From: Myxococcales bacterium
GTDB lineage: Bacteria; Myxococcota_A; UBA9042
DNA: 64,000 nt
Assembly (NCBI GenBank): GCA_947491025.1
Contig: CANLIC010000010.1
Coordinates: forward strand, 1-64,000
Direction of reading: 5' to 3'
In this document: piece by piece, positions 55,420 through 64,000 of the stretch
How the letters are laid out: the number at the start of each line of letters is the position of its first letter
How positions within the stretch are numbered: the stretch's first letter is position 1
Made by a program: the position numbers and the translations under genes
The notes under the pieces: model-generated
The model's input: only the letters and a program-made list of their open reading frames with translations
Told to the model about the DNA's origin: nothing
The model's database searches: none

Positions 55420-55920
55420 ATGAGCTCGTCCTCGTTCGCGTCGGAAGGTGGACTGAGGAGCCGGCCGGAAGCGCAGGCCATCGCCTGGTCATGGCGCGGG
55501 CGCGATGCCCGCGTCGCGGCGGCATCTGCGGCGCACACGGCCGAGCTGCGACGCAAGGGTCTGATCCAGGGCGCAATTGGCCTCACCATCGCCGCCGCTT
55601 TCTTCTACTTCGACCACACGACGCTGGCCGTGGTCGCTGGCAGCATCGCGACCTTGATGGCGCTCTTGGCCGTGGTCTCGCCGACCGGCGCCTTCGCTGC
55701 GGTTGAGCGCCTCATGCTGCGCCTCGGCCGGGCCGTCGGCGTCGCCGTGACCTGGCTCGTGATGTTGCCGATCTTTGGCCTCTTCTTCGTGCCGTTCGGC
55801 GTGCTTTTCCGTCGTGGCGCCAAAGATCCGATGCGGCGGGGTTATGACGCCGCCGCGCCCAGTTACTGGAAGAAGCGCGAAGACCCCCTTGGCGGTGATC
55901 GCCACCGTTCGCAGTTCTAG
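55420..55920 (+). CDS. SxtJ-like small membrane protein
   Basis: ATG 55420 has GGAG upstream; 166 residues. It has a charged N-terminus, then three or four hydrophobic segments in the order LIQGAIGLTIAAAFFYF, LAVVAGSIATLMALLAVV, AVGVAVTWLVMLPIFGL and FFVPFGVLFRR. The end, AAPSYWKKRED, is the conserved tail of the SxtJ family, named for a gene next to the carbamoyltransferase in saxitoxin clusters. The following carbamoyltransferase gene begins 17 bases later and a DUF5989 gene after that. This conserved trio supports the call. Its role is unknown; a membrane partner of the carbamoyltransferase is the simplest idea. Confidence 0.72.
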   Translation: MSSSSFASEGGLRSRPEAQAIAWSWRGRDARVAAASAAHTAELRRKGLIQGAIGLTIAAAFFYFDHTTLAVVAGSIATLMALLAVVSPTGAFAAVERLMLRLGRAVGVAVTWLVMLPIFGLFFVPFGVLFRRGAKDPMRRGYDAAAPSYWKKREDPLGGDRHRSQF

Positions 55921-55937
55921 CTGGTGGGAGCGAATCG

Positions 55938-57776
55938 GTGAAAGTCCTTGGAATCAGCTGCTACTACCACGACTCGGCGGCCGCCATTTTGGTCGACGGC
56001 GAAATTGTCGCCGCGGCGCAAGAAGAGCGCTTCACCCGCAAGAAGCATGACCCCGGCTTCCCGCACGAGGCGGTGAAGTACTGCCTGGCGGAGGCAGGGA
56101 TCCCGCCTGGCCAGGGTCCAGATGCGGTGGTCTTCTACGAGAAGCCGCTGCTGACCTTCCACCGCCTGCTCGAGACCTACTTCGCAGTGGCGCCCAAGGG
56201 GCTGCGCTCCTACCTCCAGGCGATCCCGATCTGGATGACCGACAAGCTGTGGATTGAGCCGAACATTAAGGAGTCGTTGGAGAAGTGTGGCATCCCGGCG
56301 CCCGAGACCATCTACTTTCCCGAGCACCATGAGAGCCACGCTGCCAGCGCATTCTACCCCAGCCCCTTCCAGGAGGCGGCGGTGCTGACGCTCGACGGCG
56401 TCGGCGAGTGGGCGTGCGCGACGCTCTCGGTCGGTGAGGGCAACCGCCTGCGCATCCTCGAACAGCAGGATTTTCCGCACTCGCTCGGCTTGCTCTACAG
56501 CGCCATCACGTACTTCTGCGGCTTCAAGGTCAACAGCGGCGAGTACAAGCTGATGGGCCTCGCGCCTTACGGCAAGCCGACCTATGTCGACACCATCTGG
56601 AAGCACCTCGTCGACTGCAAGGCGGACGGCAGCTTCCGACTGAACATGGATTATTTCGGCTACCTCGACGGCCTGGTGATGACCAACGACCGCTTCGCCG
56701 GACTCTTCGGCGGTCCAGCGCGCAACCCGGAGACGCGCATCACCCGCCGCGAGATGGACCTCGCGCGCAGCGTTCAGGACGTCACCGAAGAGATCGTGCT
56801 GCGCATCGCCCGCCACGCCCGCGAGATCACGGGCAAGCGCTACCTGTGCATGGCCGGCGGCGTCGCGTTGAATTGCGTCGCCAACGGCAAGCTGCTGCGG
56901 GCGGGCATCTTCGACGACATCTGGATTCAGCCCGCCTCGGGAGACGCCGGCGGTGCGCTCGGTTGCGCCCTGACGGTCTGGCACAACACCTTCGGCAAGG
57001 AGCGCACAGCCGACGACAAGCACGACAAGATGCGCGGCAGCTACCTGGGCCCGCGCTTCGACAACGAGGAGATCCGCGCCTGGCTCGACGCCAACGGCTA
57101 CAAGTACCGCGAGCTGAGTGACGCCGAGTGGGCGCCAGAGGTCGCGAAGATCTTGGCCAGCGAGTGCGTGGTTGGCTTGCTCCAGGGCCGCATGGAGTAC
57201 GGACCGCGGGCCCTCGGCGCGCGCAGCATCATCGGCGACGCCCGCAGCCCGAAGATGCAGTCGGTGATGAACCTCAAGATCAAGTACCGCGAGAGCTTCC
57301 GCCCCTTCGCGCCCAGCGTGCTCGAGGAGCGCAACAGCGACTTCTTCGAGATCGACCGTCCGAGCCCCTACATGCTGCTGGTCGCGCCGGTGCGCAAGGA
57401 GCGCTGCATCCCACTGCAGGGCGACGAGGAGCAGGCCGAGGAGCTGACCGAGGTCGTCAACCGCCTGCGCAGCGACATCCCTTCGGTGACGCACGTCGAC
57501 TTCAGCGCGCGCATCCAGTCGGTCAACCGCGACACCAACCCGCGCTACCACGCGCTCATCTCCGAGTTCGAGAAGCTGACAGGCTACGGTGTGGTCATCA
57601 ACACCAGCTTCAATGTCCGCGGCGAGCCCATCGTTTGCACCCCCGAGGACGCCTTCCGCTGCCTGATGCGCACCGAGATGGACTACCTCGTGCTCGAGAA
57701 CTTCCTCTTGTTCAAGCAAGATCAGCCAAAGTGGGACGAGAAAGACAACTGGCGCGAGACGTTTGTGCTCGACTAG
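55938..57776 (+). CDS. NodU/SxtI-family carbamoyltransferase
   Basis: GTG 55938 has GGGAG seven bases upstream; 612 residues, the full family length. The N-terminal TobZ/NodU-type ASKHA fold starts MKVLGISCYYHDSAAAILVD; EHHESHAASAFY carries the His residues of the metal site; TLDGVGEWACATLSVGEG and CMAGGVALNCVANGKLL are family hallmarks. The C-terminal domain has LLQGRMEYGPRALGARSI, a carbamoyl-adenylate binding motif. These enzymes transfer a carbamoyl group from carbamoyl phosphate via carbamoyl-AMP to a hydroxyl of a sugar or secondary metabolite. The acceptor is unknown; no biosynthetic cluster is apparent in this window. Confidence 0.92.
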   Translation: MKVLGISCYYHDSAAAILVDGEIVAAAQEERFTRKKHDPGFPHEAVKYCLAEAGIPPGQGPDAVVFYEKPLLTFHRLLETYFAVAPKGLRSYLQAIPIWMTDKLWIEPNIKESLEKCGIPAPETIYFPEHHESHAASAFYPSPFQEAAVLTLDGVGEWACATLSVGEGNRLRILEQQDFPHSLGLLYSAITYFCGFKVNSGEYKLMGLAPYGKPTYVDTIWKHLVDCKADGSFRLNMDYFGYLDGLVMTNDRFAGLFGGPARNPETRITRREMDLARSVQDVTEEIVLRIARHAREITGKRYLCMAGGVALNCVANGKLLRAGIFDDIWIQPASGDAGGALGCALTVWHNTFGKERTADDKHDKMRGSYLGPRFDNEEIRAWLDANGYKYRELSDAEWAPEVAKILASECVVGLLQGRMEYGPRALGARSIIGDARSPKMQSVMNLKIKYRESFRPFAPSVLEERNSDFFEIDRPSPYMLLVAPVRKERCIPLQGDEEQAEELTEVVNRLRSDIPSVTHVDFSARIQSVNRDTNPRYHALISEFEKLTGYGVVINTSFNVRGEPIVCTPEDAFRCLMRTEMDYLVLENFLLFKQDQPKWDEKDNWRETFVLD

Positions 57777-57828
57777 GTGCTTGCATCTCAGTGGCTGCCC
57801 ACCGCGCAGTCGACTTCTAGGAGGCCCC

Positions 57829-57993
57829 ATGGGCAAGTTGGCCCACAGCGGCAAGCTACTCGGTGAAATCTGGCAGTTTGCCAAGCAAAACAAGGCGTGG
57901 TGGCTCGTGCCGCTCGTCGTGATGCTCATGCTCGCTGGCATGCTGGTCGTTGCCTCACAGGGCGCCGCGCCGTTCATCTACACGCTGTTCTAG
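57829..57993 (+). CDS. DUF5989 family small membrane protein
   Basis: A 54-residue protein from ATG 57829 with AGGAGG at 57819-57824. It reads LLGEIWQFAKQNKAWWLVP followed by one TM segment (about 28-48) and ends PFIYTLF. The FxxxxKxWW and PFIYTLF patterns match small proteins that follow carbamoyltransferase genes in many bacteria (DUF5989). It is too short to be an enzyme and probably acts as a membrane anchor or partner of the carbamoyltransferase/SxtJ pair. Confidence 0.8.
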   Translation: MGKLAHSGKLLGEIWQFAKQNKAWWLVPLVVMLMLAGMLVVASQGAAPFIYTLF

Positions 57994-58073
57994 GCGGGTG
58001 CGGGAGCGCGGTTTCCCGGCATTGGGCGCCGGCACGGAGCCCCTGCGGCGCGCGCCAGGCGCTTCTCACGGGC

Positions 58074-61000
58074 TCAGCGCACGTAGATGACCCATCCGGC
58101 GTGCGCCGCGGCGCCATCGCAGAGGGCCATGGCTCCGCCGGCGAAGGCCGTGGTCGGCCCGGCGCACTGATCCGTGCCACCGACGCCCGGCATGAGCCAG
58201 GGACCCGCCTCGCCCGCGCTGGCGCAGCCGACGCCGAAGCCACACGTCAGCGCCGCAAACGACGCGTCGTTGCCGCACGTCACGTTGGTCCCGGCCACCT
58301 GCCAGGTGCCCGGTTGGGCGATCTTGCTCTGCCACGACCACTTGCCGGCGAAGGGCGGGGATACCACGCCCACCGTTGCGGCATCATTGCACTTGTACAT
58401 GACCTGGCCCTTGCCAGCGAGCAGCGCGTTGATCTCGACCGCGTCGATGCTCGGGTCGATGCGCGTCCAGCCGCCGCCTGCGGTCTGGTGGTCGCAAAGG
58501 GTCGCAAAGGGCTTGCCGGCCGCGCCTGGCGTCGGGTCGAGCCAGACCTGGTTGAGGCCCGTGGTCGGCAGCGATTTTGCGAGCGCGGCGCACGAGAGGC
58601 CGGGCGACTTGGGCGAAGCGCCAGCGGCTGCCTCGCAAGCCTGCAGCCCGAGCGTCAGCCGCCGCAGCCGGCGCTCTTTCGGCTGGATGACCCAGAGCTG
58701 ACCGTTGGCGTCGAGGCTTAGGCCGCTGGCAAGGCCCAGTTGGGCATAGACCCCCAGCCCGTCGACTGCACCGCTCGACCCATCGGCGCCAGCGATGGTC
58801 TCGGTGCGAACAAAGGGCCAGCCGCGGCGCAGCGCGCTTCCATTGACCTCCGACCAGACCAGCGAGCCATCGGCCAGCGCGGCGAGGCGGTAGGGTGCAG
58901 CAACGGTGGCCGCCCGCCAGCCGCGCCCGTCGGTGGCGGTGGCGCTGAGGGAGACGTCGCCCAAGACCGTGGTCAACATGCCGTCCTGGCTGAGGCGTCG
59001 AATGGCGTGGTTGCCGGTGTCGGCGATCCAGAGGACGCCCTTGCCGTCCAGAGCGATACCTTGGGGATTGTTGAGGATGTTGGTGCCGAATGGCCCGTCA
59101 GAAAGGCCGCCGATGCCTGCCTTGCCCGCGACTGTCGTGAGCTTGCCCTCTTTGAGCCGCCGGATCGTGGCGTTGGCCGCATCTGTGATCCACACCGTCG
59201 AGACCTGCGCCGCGACCCCGGTCAGGCTGCCAAAGCTGGCCAGGGTCGCTGGGCCATCGGCGCTGCCGGCTGTACCCGTGCCGGCGATTGTGGAGACGTT
59301 GCCTTCAAGGTCGACCTTGCGCAGGCGGAAGTTGCCGCTATCCCCCACGAACAGCGCGCTGACGCCGTCGTAGGCCAGCGCGATGGGGGTATTGAACTGT
59401 ACATTGACGCCTTTGCCCTCCTTATAGCCCGATGTGCTGCCGGCGAGCGTGGAGAGGGCACCGTTCGGAGCCACCGCCCTGATCTTTGCGGCTTCATAAT
59501 CCAAGACGTAGCGCGTGCCATTGGGGTGGACCGCGACATCGACCGGCGTCAGGAAGGAGTCGTCGCCGATGCCGGCGACGGTGTGTGACACCAGGGCGAC
59601 CGCTGCGCAGAGGCCACGGCGACACTGCGAGACGCAGTCGCCAGCGGCGCCGCAGGGGGTGCCATTTTCGCGCGCGGCATAGCTGCAAGTGCCGACCGCG
59701 ACGTCGCACGAGGCTTGTTGGCAAGGACCGCCATCGGGGCAGGCCTTGGCGAGATCCGCCGGCGTGTGCTGGCAGCCCTTGACGCCGCCGCAGACGTCGA
59801 GCGTGCAGGCGTTGCCGTCGTCGCAGCTACTACCGATGGGTCGCAACCGCCGCAGCCGCGCTGTTGCAGGCAGGCCGATGAGCAAGCTGCCGTCCGGGAG
59901 AGGCGCAACGCCATAAGCGGACTGCACTTTGACTTCGGCGCCGAGGCCCCAGGCTGCGTCTCCTCCGCCCGCCAAGAGCTCGGTGCCGCCCTCAGGGCGC
60001 AGCCGCCGCACCACACCGAGGGCCGTATCACCAAAGATGACGCCCATCGGTGCCACCGCGATCGCGCCGACATAGCCAAAGCGGCCGCCGCGAGCGCCAG
60101 GCCCGGCCAGCGGCGCTGAGGCCGAACCCGTCGCCACGACCGTCGTCAGGTGCCCGGCCGGATCGAGCCGGCGAATTGCGAGGTTGCCGGCGTCGGCGAT
60201 GTAGAGCGCGCCGAAGGCATCGGCGGCCACGTCTTCGGGGCTGTTGAGCGTCGCTACCGACAAGGGCCCGTCGGTAGATCCCGGACCCTTGCCGACCCGG
60301 GTCTTGACCTGGCCATCGAGGCCGAGGCTGCGCACGCGGTGGTTGCCGGTGTCGGCGATGAGGATGTTGCCCGCCGCGTCCGAGCCCAGGCCGCGCGGGT
60401 TGACGAAGCGGGCGGCGGCCCCTTTGCCGTCCGCAAAGCCCGCGTCCAGGTAGAGCCCGGCGACCGTCGTGACGGCGCCATCTTTGTCGACGCGGCGGAT
60501 GGTGCTGCCGCCGTTGTCGGCGACGTAGATGCCGCCAAGCAGATCGAGCGCCACGCCGTAGGGCGTGTGGAAGCGGCCGGTGCCTGGTGGGCCGTCTTGG
60601 CCGCCTGCGAGCTGGCCTGGCGAGCCGGCGACGGTGTCGAGCCGGCCATCGCTGGTCAGGACCCGCAGCGCCTGGTTGCCGCTGTCGGCGATGTACACGG
60701 CGCCGTTTGGCGCGGTGGCCATGTCCAGCGGCTGGCTCAAGCGACCGACGGCGACGTGCTGGAGCTGAGCCGTTGCGCCGTCGCGCGCGCCGACGCAGCA
60801 GTCCGGCGTTGGATGGTCGACGCCCGCGCCGTGCCGCACCGTGACGGCTGAAGGTAGGGGTTGGCAGCTGCCGCCGTTGCAGGCGCTGGCCGCCGTGCAC
60901 GGGCTGCCATCGTCACAGGGGCCCAGCAGGACCTTGGCTGTGGCGCAGCCCGCTTTCGGGTCGCAGGTGTCGATGGTGCATGGGTTGCCATCGCCGCAAC

Positions 61001-64000
61001 CCTGGCCCGGCCCAGGCTTGCACACGCAGCCGGCGACCTTGCTGCCGGCCTTGCAAGCGCCGGTCGTGCAGACGTCGCCGACGCTGCACGGATCGCCGTC
61101 GTCGCATGGGGCCGCCGATTGGAGGTGGAGACAGCCGACTTTGGGCGCGCACTGGTCGCTGGTGCAGGCGTTGGCGTCGTCGCAGCCGGCGATGGCGGGC
61201 TGAACCGTGCGCAGCCGGTCGAGGCTGGCGTCCACCACCAAGGCGCGGCCGTCGGGCAATGTGGTCACGGCCACGAGCTGGCCGAGGCTGGCGCCAGCGC
61301 CGATTCCGTCGACAAAGTTGGGCGCTCCGCCCGCCACAGCGTGCGCCCGCCCGCTGCGATCGACGATCGCCACCCGGCCGCTGGACGACGCGACCCAGAT
61401 GTTGCCGATTCGGTCGACACTGACGCCATGGATGCCCTGAAGCGCGGCCTCCAGACCCTGGCCCATGCGCCACTCGTTGCGCCCGCCACCGGCGACGGTG
61501 ACCACCAAGCCCTTGGTGTCGACGCGGCGCAGGCTGGCGTTGCCATAATCGGCGACGATGATCTCGCCCGTCGGCGCCCGGGCCAGCGCGGTAGGGCTGG
61601 AGAATCGCGCGTAGCTGCTTGGGCCATCGCGAAAGCCGTAACCAGCGCCTGCCCAGGTCGAGACCGTGCCGCCCGAGATGCGACGGATGCGGTGGTTGCC
61701 GGTGTCCGCGACCAGGACGGCGCCGTCGGCGCCGAGGACCACGTCGTAGGGGTCGGCGAAGCGCGCCACCGCGACCGGCCCGTCGTTGGAGCCTTTGTCG
61801 CCGTGGCCGGCGACCGTGGACGCCGCGCCGTCCAGAGTCACCCGTCGCACTTTGTGGTTGCCGGTGTCGGCGACGAAGAGGCTGCCGTCCAGCGCGAATT
61901 CGACGCCACGTGGGTTGGCGAGGCGGGCGACGCCTGCTGGGCCGTCGGCGTTGCCGGCTTGGTTCTGGACGCCGAAAACCGTCGAGACCTTGCCGTCCTG
62001 GCCGAGGACTCGGACGCGGTGCCACCCGCCGTCGACGATGGCGACCCGGCCGTCGCCGCTGGCCCGTAGCCCGGTCAGCCCATAGAACCCGGCCTTGGCG
62101 AGATCGCCGTCGTCGCCACCCTGTGGTCCGCTGACGGTCTTGACCGCCGCCGCAGCGTGGCAATGACCCGCACCGCAGAGGCCGGCCAGCGTGCAAGGGT
62201 CGCCATCGTCGCAGGCCGAGCCGTGGACGGCGGTCTGGTGGCTGCAGGTGCCTTTGCCGGCGTCGCAAGTGTCGGCGGTGCAGAGGGCGCCGTCGTCGCA
62301 GTCGATGCCGGGTGCCACGCACTTGCCGGTTGCAGGGTCGCAGTCGTCGCGGGTGCAGACATCGCCGTCATCGCAGCTGTCGACCCGCAGGCGCAGACGG
62401 CGCAGGGTGGCGCTGCCGTAGTCGCTGATCCAGAGATCGCCGCCTGCGTCGATGGCGATGCGGAGGATGCCGCTGACCTTGGCGCTCTCGGCCGGCCCGT
62501 CGACGACTCCCGCTCCCAGCTTGCCGATGACGGTGCTGGTCTGCAGATCGGGCGTGATGCGGCGCAGTCCATAGTTGGCGTAGTCCGCGACCCACATGAC
62601 GCCTGAGGCGTCGACAGCGATGCTCGCCGGCAGGTGGAACCTCGCTTCGGTGCCCTTGCCGTCCGCCGCGCCGTTGGCGAGGTAGGCGCCGACCAGCGTC
62701 GTCACCGTGCCATCGGGGGCGAGCCGACGAACGGTCTGGCCGACGCGATCGACGATGAGGAAGTTGCCGTCCGGGGCGAGGGCGATGCCTTCGGGATGGT
62801 ACCAGCGGGCGCTGCTCTTGCCGTCATCGCCGCCAGCGATGTCGGCCACGCCCGACACCGTCGTCACCGTGCCGTCCTTGGCGATGCGGCGGATCACCGC
62901 GTTGCCGCTGTCGCACACAAAGAGGCTGCCGTCGGCGGCCAGCGCCAGTCCCTGCGGGGTCTCGAACTGGGCGGCGGCGCCCTTGCCGTCGGCATAGCCG
63001 GCCACGCCGCTGCCGGCGCGTAGCGAGACGCTCCTGTCAGGCGCGATGCCGAACACGAGGTTGTACTTGGTATCGCTGGCGTGCAACGTCCCGTCCGCAG
63101 CCGCGGTCAGGCCGCCGACTTCGCCGAGCGTCGCGGTGTGTCCGTTGCCCGGCGTGAACACGTCATCGGAGAGCGCCGCGTGGCGCCCGGCCAGCGTCGA
63201 CACCCGGCCATCGTGGCTGAGGACGCGGACCGCTGGGATGCCTACGGAGGCGAAGGCGACGCCGCCGGCCGGCAAGCGCGCCAGGGCGCTGATGGAGCCG
63301 GCCGTGGCGACGCGCCGCACGCCGTCGGCGACGCCAGCGACCGGCGCGGCGACCACGGTCTCTAGAGTCGCTTGAACCAGCGGCCGCGTGCAGACGCCGG
63401 ACAGGCAGGACTCGCCCTTGCTGCAGGGATCGCCGTCATTGCAGGGCGTGCCGTTGGCCTTGCCCTGGCACTGTTTGGGATCGACCGAGCAACCCGGCAC
63501 CACGGCCCCGCCGACGCATTTGCCGGCCTTGCAGGCATCGCCCAGCGAGCAAGGGTCGCCGTCGTTGCAACCGGTCGCATCCGCTGACGCGCTCTGCTTG
63601 CACCCGACCGCCGCGACGCAGGTGTCGAGGGTGCAGGAGTCGCTGTCGGCGCAGGCGGCGTGGTTGGCGAAGTGGCTGCAGCCGAACAAGACGTGGCAGG
63701 CGTCGACGGTGCAGGCGACGTTGTCTTCGCAGGAGCCCTGCGCCGGGCTGTGGACGCACCCGACCAGGCCGTTGCAGGTGTCGATGGTGCACGCAACGCC
63801 GTCGTCGCACAGCAGGGAAACGTCGACCTTGTCGTTGTTGCTGCAGGCGCCGGTCTTGGAATCGCAGAGATCGAGGCTGCATGGGTCGTTATCGGCGCAG
63901 TTCTTGGCTTTGCCGGGTACGCAGGCGCCGGCTTTGCACGTGTCGCCGTCGGTGCAGGCGTTGCCGTCGCTGCAGGCGTCGGCGTTTTGAATCGCGACGC
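58074..64000 (-). CDS. Giant NHL-propeller / Cys-rich / GGGWT-domain protein (5' end outside window)
   Basis: The reading frame stays open from its stop at 58074 to the window edge at 64000, with no stop, so the N-terminus is missing; about 1975 residues are visible. The first visible part is Cys-rich repeats (CADNDPCSLDLC, CDDGVACTIDTC). Several NHL-type beta-propellers follow, with blades such as LFVCDSGNAVIRRI, VLVADTGNHRIRRI, ILIADTGNHRVRSL and LWIADTGNHAIRRL, in blocks separated by further Cys-rich segments (CDDGNACTLDVCGG). The C-terminal about 200 residues resemble the fibrinogen-like YCDxxxxGGGW domain: FATLCDHQTAGGGWTRID, then CNDAATVGVV and GWVIYVR. It is very likely a secreted or surface adhesin-like protein. 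Confidence 0.82.
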   Translation of the reverse strand, partial: VAIQNADACSDGNACTDGDTCKAGACVPGKAKNCADNDPCSLDLCDSKTGACSNNDKVDVSLLCDDGVACTIDTCNGLVGCVHSPAQGSCEDNVACTVDACHVLFGCSHFANHAACADSDSCTLDTCVAAVGCKQSASADATGCNDGDPCSLGDACKAGKCVGGAVVPGCSVDPKQCQGKANGTPCNDGDPCSKGESCLSGVCTRPLVQATLETVVAAPVAGVADGVRRVATAGSISALARLPAGGVAFASVGIPAVRVLSHDGRVSTLAGRHAALSDDVFTPGNGHTATLGEVGGLTAAADGTLHASDTKYNLVFGIAPDRSVSLRAGSGVAGYADGKGAAAQFETPQGLALAADGSLFVCDSGNAVIRRIAKDGTVTTVSGVADIAGGDDGKSSARWYHPEGIALAPDGNFLIVDRVGQTVRRLAPDGTVTTLVGAYLANGAADGKGTEARFHLPASIAVDASGVMWVADYANYGLRRITPDLQTSTVIGKLGAGVVDGPAESAKVSGILRIAIDAGGDLWISDYGSATLRRLRLRVDSCDDGDVCTRDDCDPATGKCVAPGIDCDDGALCTADTCDAGKGTCSHQTAVHGSACDDGDPCTLAGLCGAGHCHAAAAVKTVSGPQGGDDGDLAKAGFYGLTGLRASGDGRVAIVDGGWHRVRVLGQDGKVSTVFGVQNQAGNADGPAGVARLANPRGVEFALDGSLFVADTGNHKVRRVTLDGAASTVAGHGDKGSNDGPVAVARFADPYDVVLGADGAVLVADTGNHRIRRISGGTVSTWAGAGYGFRDGPSSYARFSSPTALARAPTGEIIVADYGNASLRRVDTKGLVVTVAGGGRNEWRMGQGLEAALQGIHGVSVDRIGNIWVASSSGRVAIVDRSGRAHAVAGGAPNFVDGIGAGASLGQLVAVTTLPDGRALVVDASLDRLRTVQPAIAGCDDANACTSDQCAPKVGCLHLQSAAPCDDGDPCSVGDVCTTGACKAGSKVAGCVCKPGPGQGCGDGNPCTIDTCDPKAGCATAKVLLGPCDDGSPCTAASACNGGSCQPLPSAVTVRHGAGVDHPTPDCCVGARDGATAQLQHVAVGRLSQPLDMATAPNGAVYIADSGNQALRVLTSDGRLDTVAGSPGQLAGGQDGPPGTGRFHTPYGVALDLLGGIYVADNGGSTIRRVDKDGAVTTVAGLYLDAGFADGKGAAARFVNPRGLGSDAAGNILIADTGNHRVRSLGLDGQVKTRVGKGPGSTDGPLSVATLNSPEDVAADAFGALYIADAGNLAIRRLDPAGHLTTVVATGSASAPLAGPGARGGRFGYVGAIAVAPMGVIFGDTALGVVRRLRPEGGTELLAGGGDAAWGLGAEVKVQSAYGVAPLPDGSLLIGLPATARLRRLRPIGSSCDDGNACTLDVCGGVKGCQHTPADLAKACPDGGPCQQASCDVAVGTCSYAARENGTPCGAAGDCVSQCRRGLCAAVALVSHTVAGIGDDSFLTPVDVAVHPNGTRYVLDYEAAKIRAVAPNGALSTLAGSTSGYKEGKGVNVQFNTPIALAYDGVSALFVGDSGNFRLRKVDLEGNVSTIAGTGTAGSADGPATLASFGSLTGVAAQVSTVWITDAANATIRRLKEGKLTTVAGKAGIGGLSDGPFGTNILNNPQGIALDGKGVLWIADTGNHAIRRLSQDGMLTTVLGDVSLSATATDGRGWRAATVAAPYRLAALADGSLVWSEVNGSALRRGWPFVRTETIAGADGSSGAVDGLGVYAQLGLASGLSLDANGQLWVIQPKERRLRRLTLGLQACEAAAGASPKSPGLSCAALAKSLPTTGLNQVWLDPTPGAAGKPFATLCDHQTAGGGWTRIDPSIDAVEINALLAGKGQVMYKCNDAATVGVVSPPFAGKWSWQSKIAQPGTWQVAGTNVTCGNDASFAALTCGFGVGCASAGEAGPWLMPGVGGTDQCAGPTTAFAGGAMALCDGAAAHAGWVIYVR

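Noticed and set aside
55917..57977. Minus-strand frame of 686 residues over the carbamoyltransferase
   Set aside because: Antisense shadow; the plus frame matches the carbamoyltransferase family over its full length.
57994..58073. Gap between convergent DUF5989 and NHL genes as a bidirectional terminator
   Set aside because: G/C-rich with small local dyads but no clear stem plus T-run in either direction.

Overview
The window is a high-GC (about 70 %) chromosome segment from a Gram-negative bacterium, most likely a Myxococcota (former Deltaproteobacteria) lineage. The inference rests on the number of lipobox proteins whose mature N-terminus is an Asp/Ala/Gly-rich linker followed by Cys-rich repeats, on PEGA, HEAT, NHL, RCC1, Kelch and MopE-like surface proteins, on a serine/threonine kinase with a transmembrane tail, and on heavy use of 4-base stop/start overlaps. 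No rRNA, tRNA, CRISPR array, insertion sequence or phage gene was found. About 38 genes are supported, most of them for envelope or secreted proteins.

Left part (1-9.8 kb): a short LexA-type winged-helix protein, a four-TM protein, a GHKL ATPase/STAS-like regulator on the minus strand, a LOTUS (OST-HTH) protein preceded by a promoter/hairpin region, a minus-strand group (extensin-like protein, NTF2-like lipoprotein, TPR-metallopeptidase) and a DUF2834 membrane protein.

9.9-22.4 kb: a 12.5-kb minus-strand operon of four genes, each overlapping the next by ATGA. It encodes a giant LamG/Cys-rich secreted protein, a membrane-anchored protein with a vitellogenin-N-like (large lipid transfer protein) pattern plus HEAT repeats, and two Cys-rich surface proteins with CGxDGCGGxCG repeats and somatomedin-B-like motifs. 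This is the best candidate for an undescribed system.

22.8-33.3 kb: an RCC1-propeller lipoprotein and a Ser/Thr kinase (plus); a four-gene minus cluster of a lamin-tail-domain protein, a small lipoprotein, an HExxH lipoprotein and a TPR protein; then a PEGA protein, a TrmN6-like methyltransferase and a small conserved protein (plus).

33.3-45.3 kb: ClpP; a WbpE-like aminotransferase and a WbpB-WbpD fusion, probably making a diacetamido-uronic acid sugar nucleotide; a lytic transglycosylase; a MopE-like/Cys-rich lipoprotein, a Kelch lipoprotein and a small lipoprotein; and a CNNM/CorC-type transporter.

45.4-58 kb: a minus-strand run (MATE transporter with a methyltransferase; His-rich helicase-like fragment; thiol peroxidase; METTL25-like methyltransferase; DUF58 and TgpA-like transglutaminase pair; PEGA protein), then on the plus strand an SxtJ-like / carbamoyltransferase / DUF5989 module. 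The right edge holds a very large minus-strand protein of Cys-rich repeats, NHL propellers and a C-terminal fibrinogen-like GGGWT domain, whose 5' end lies outside the window. Family assignments come from reading motifs; no database search was run.
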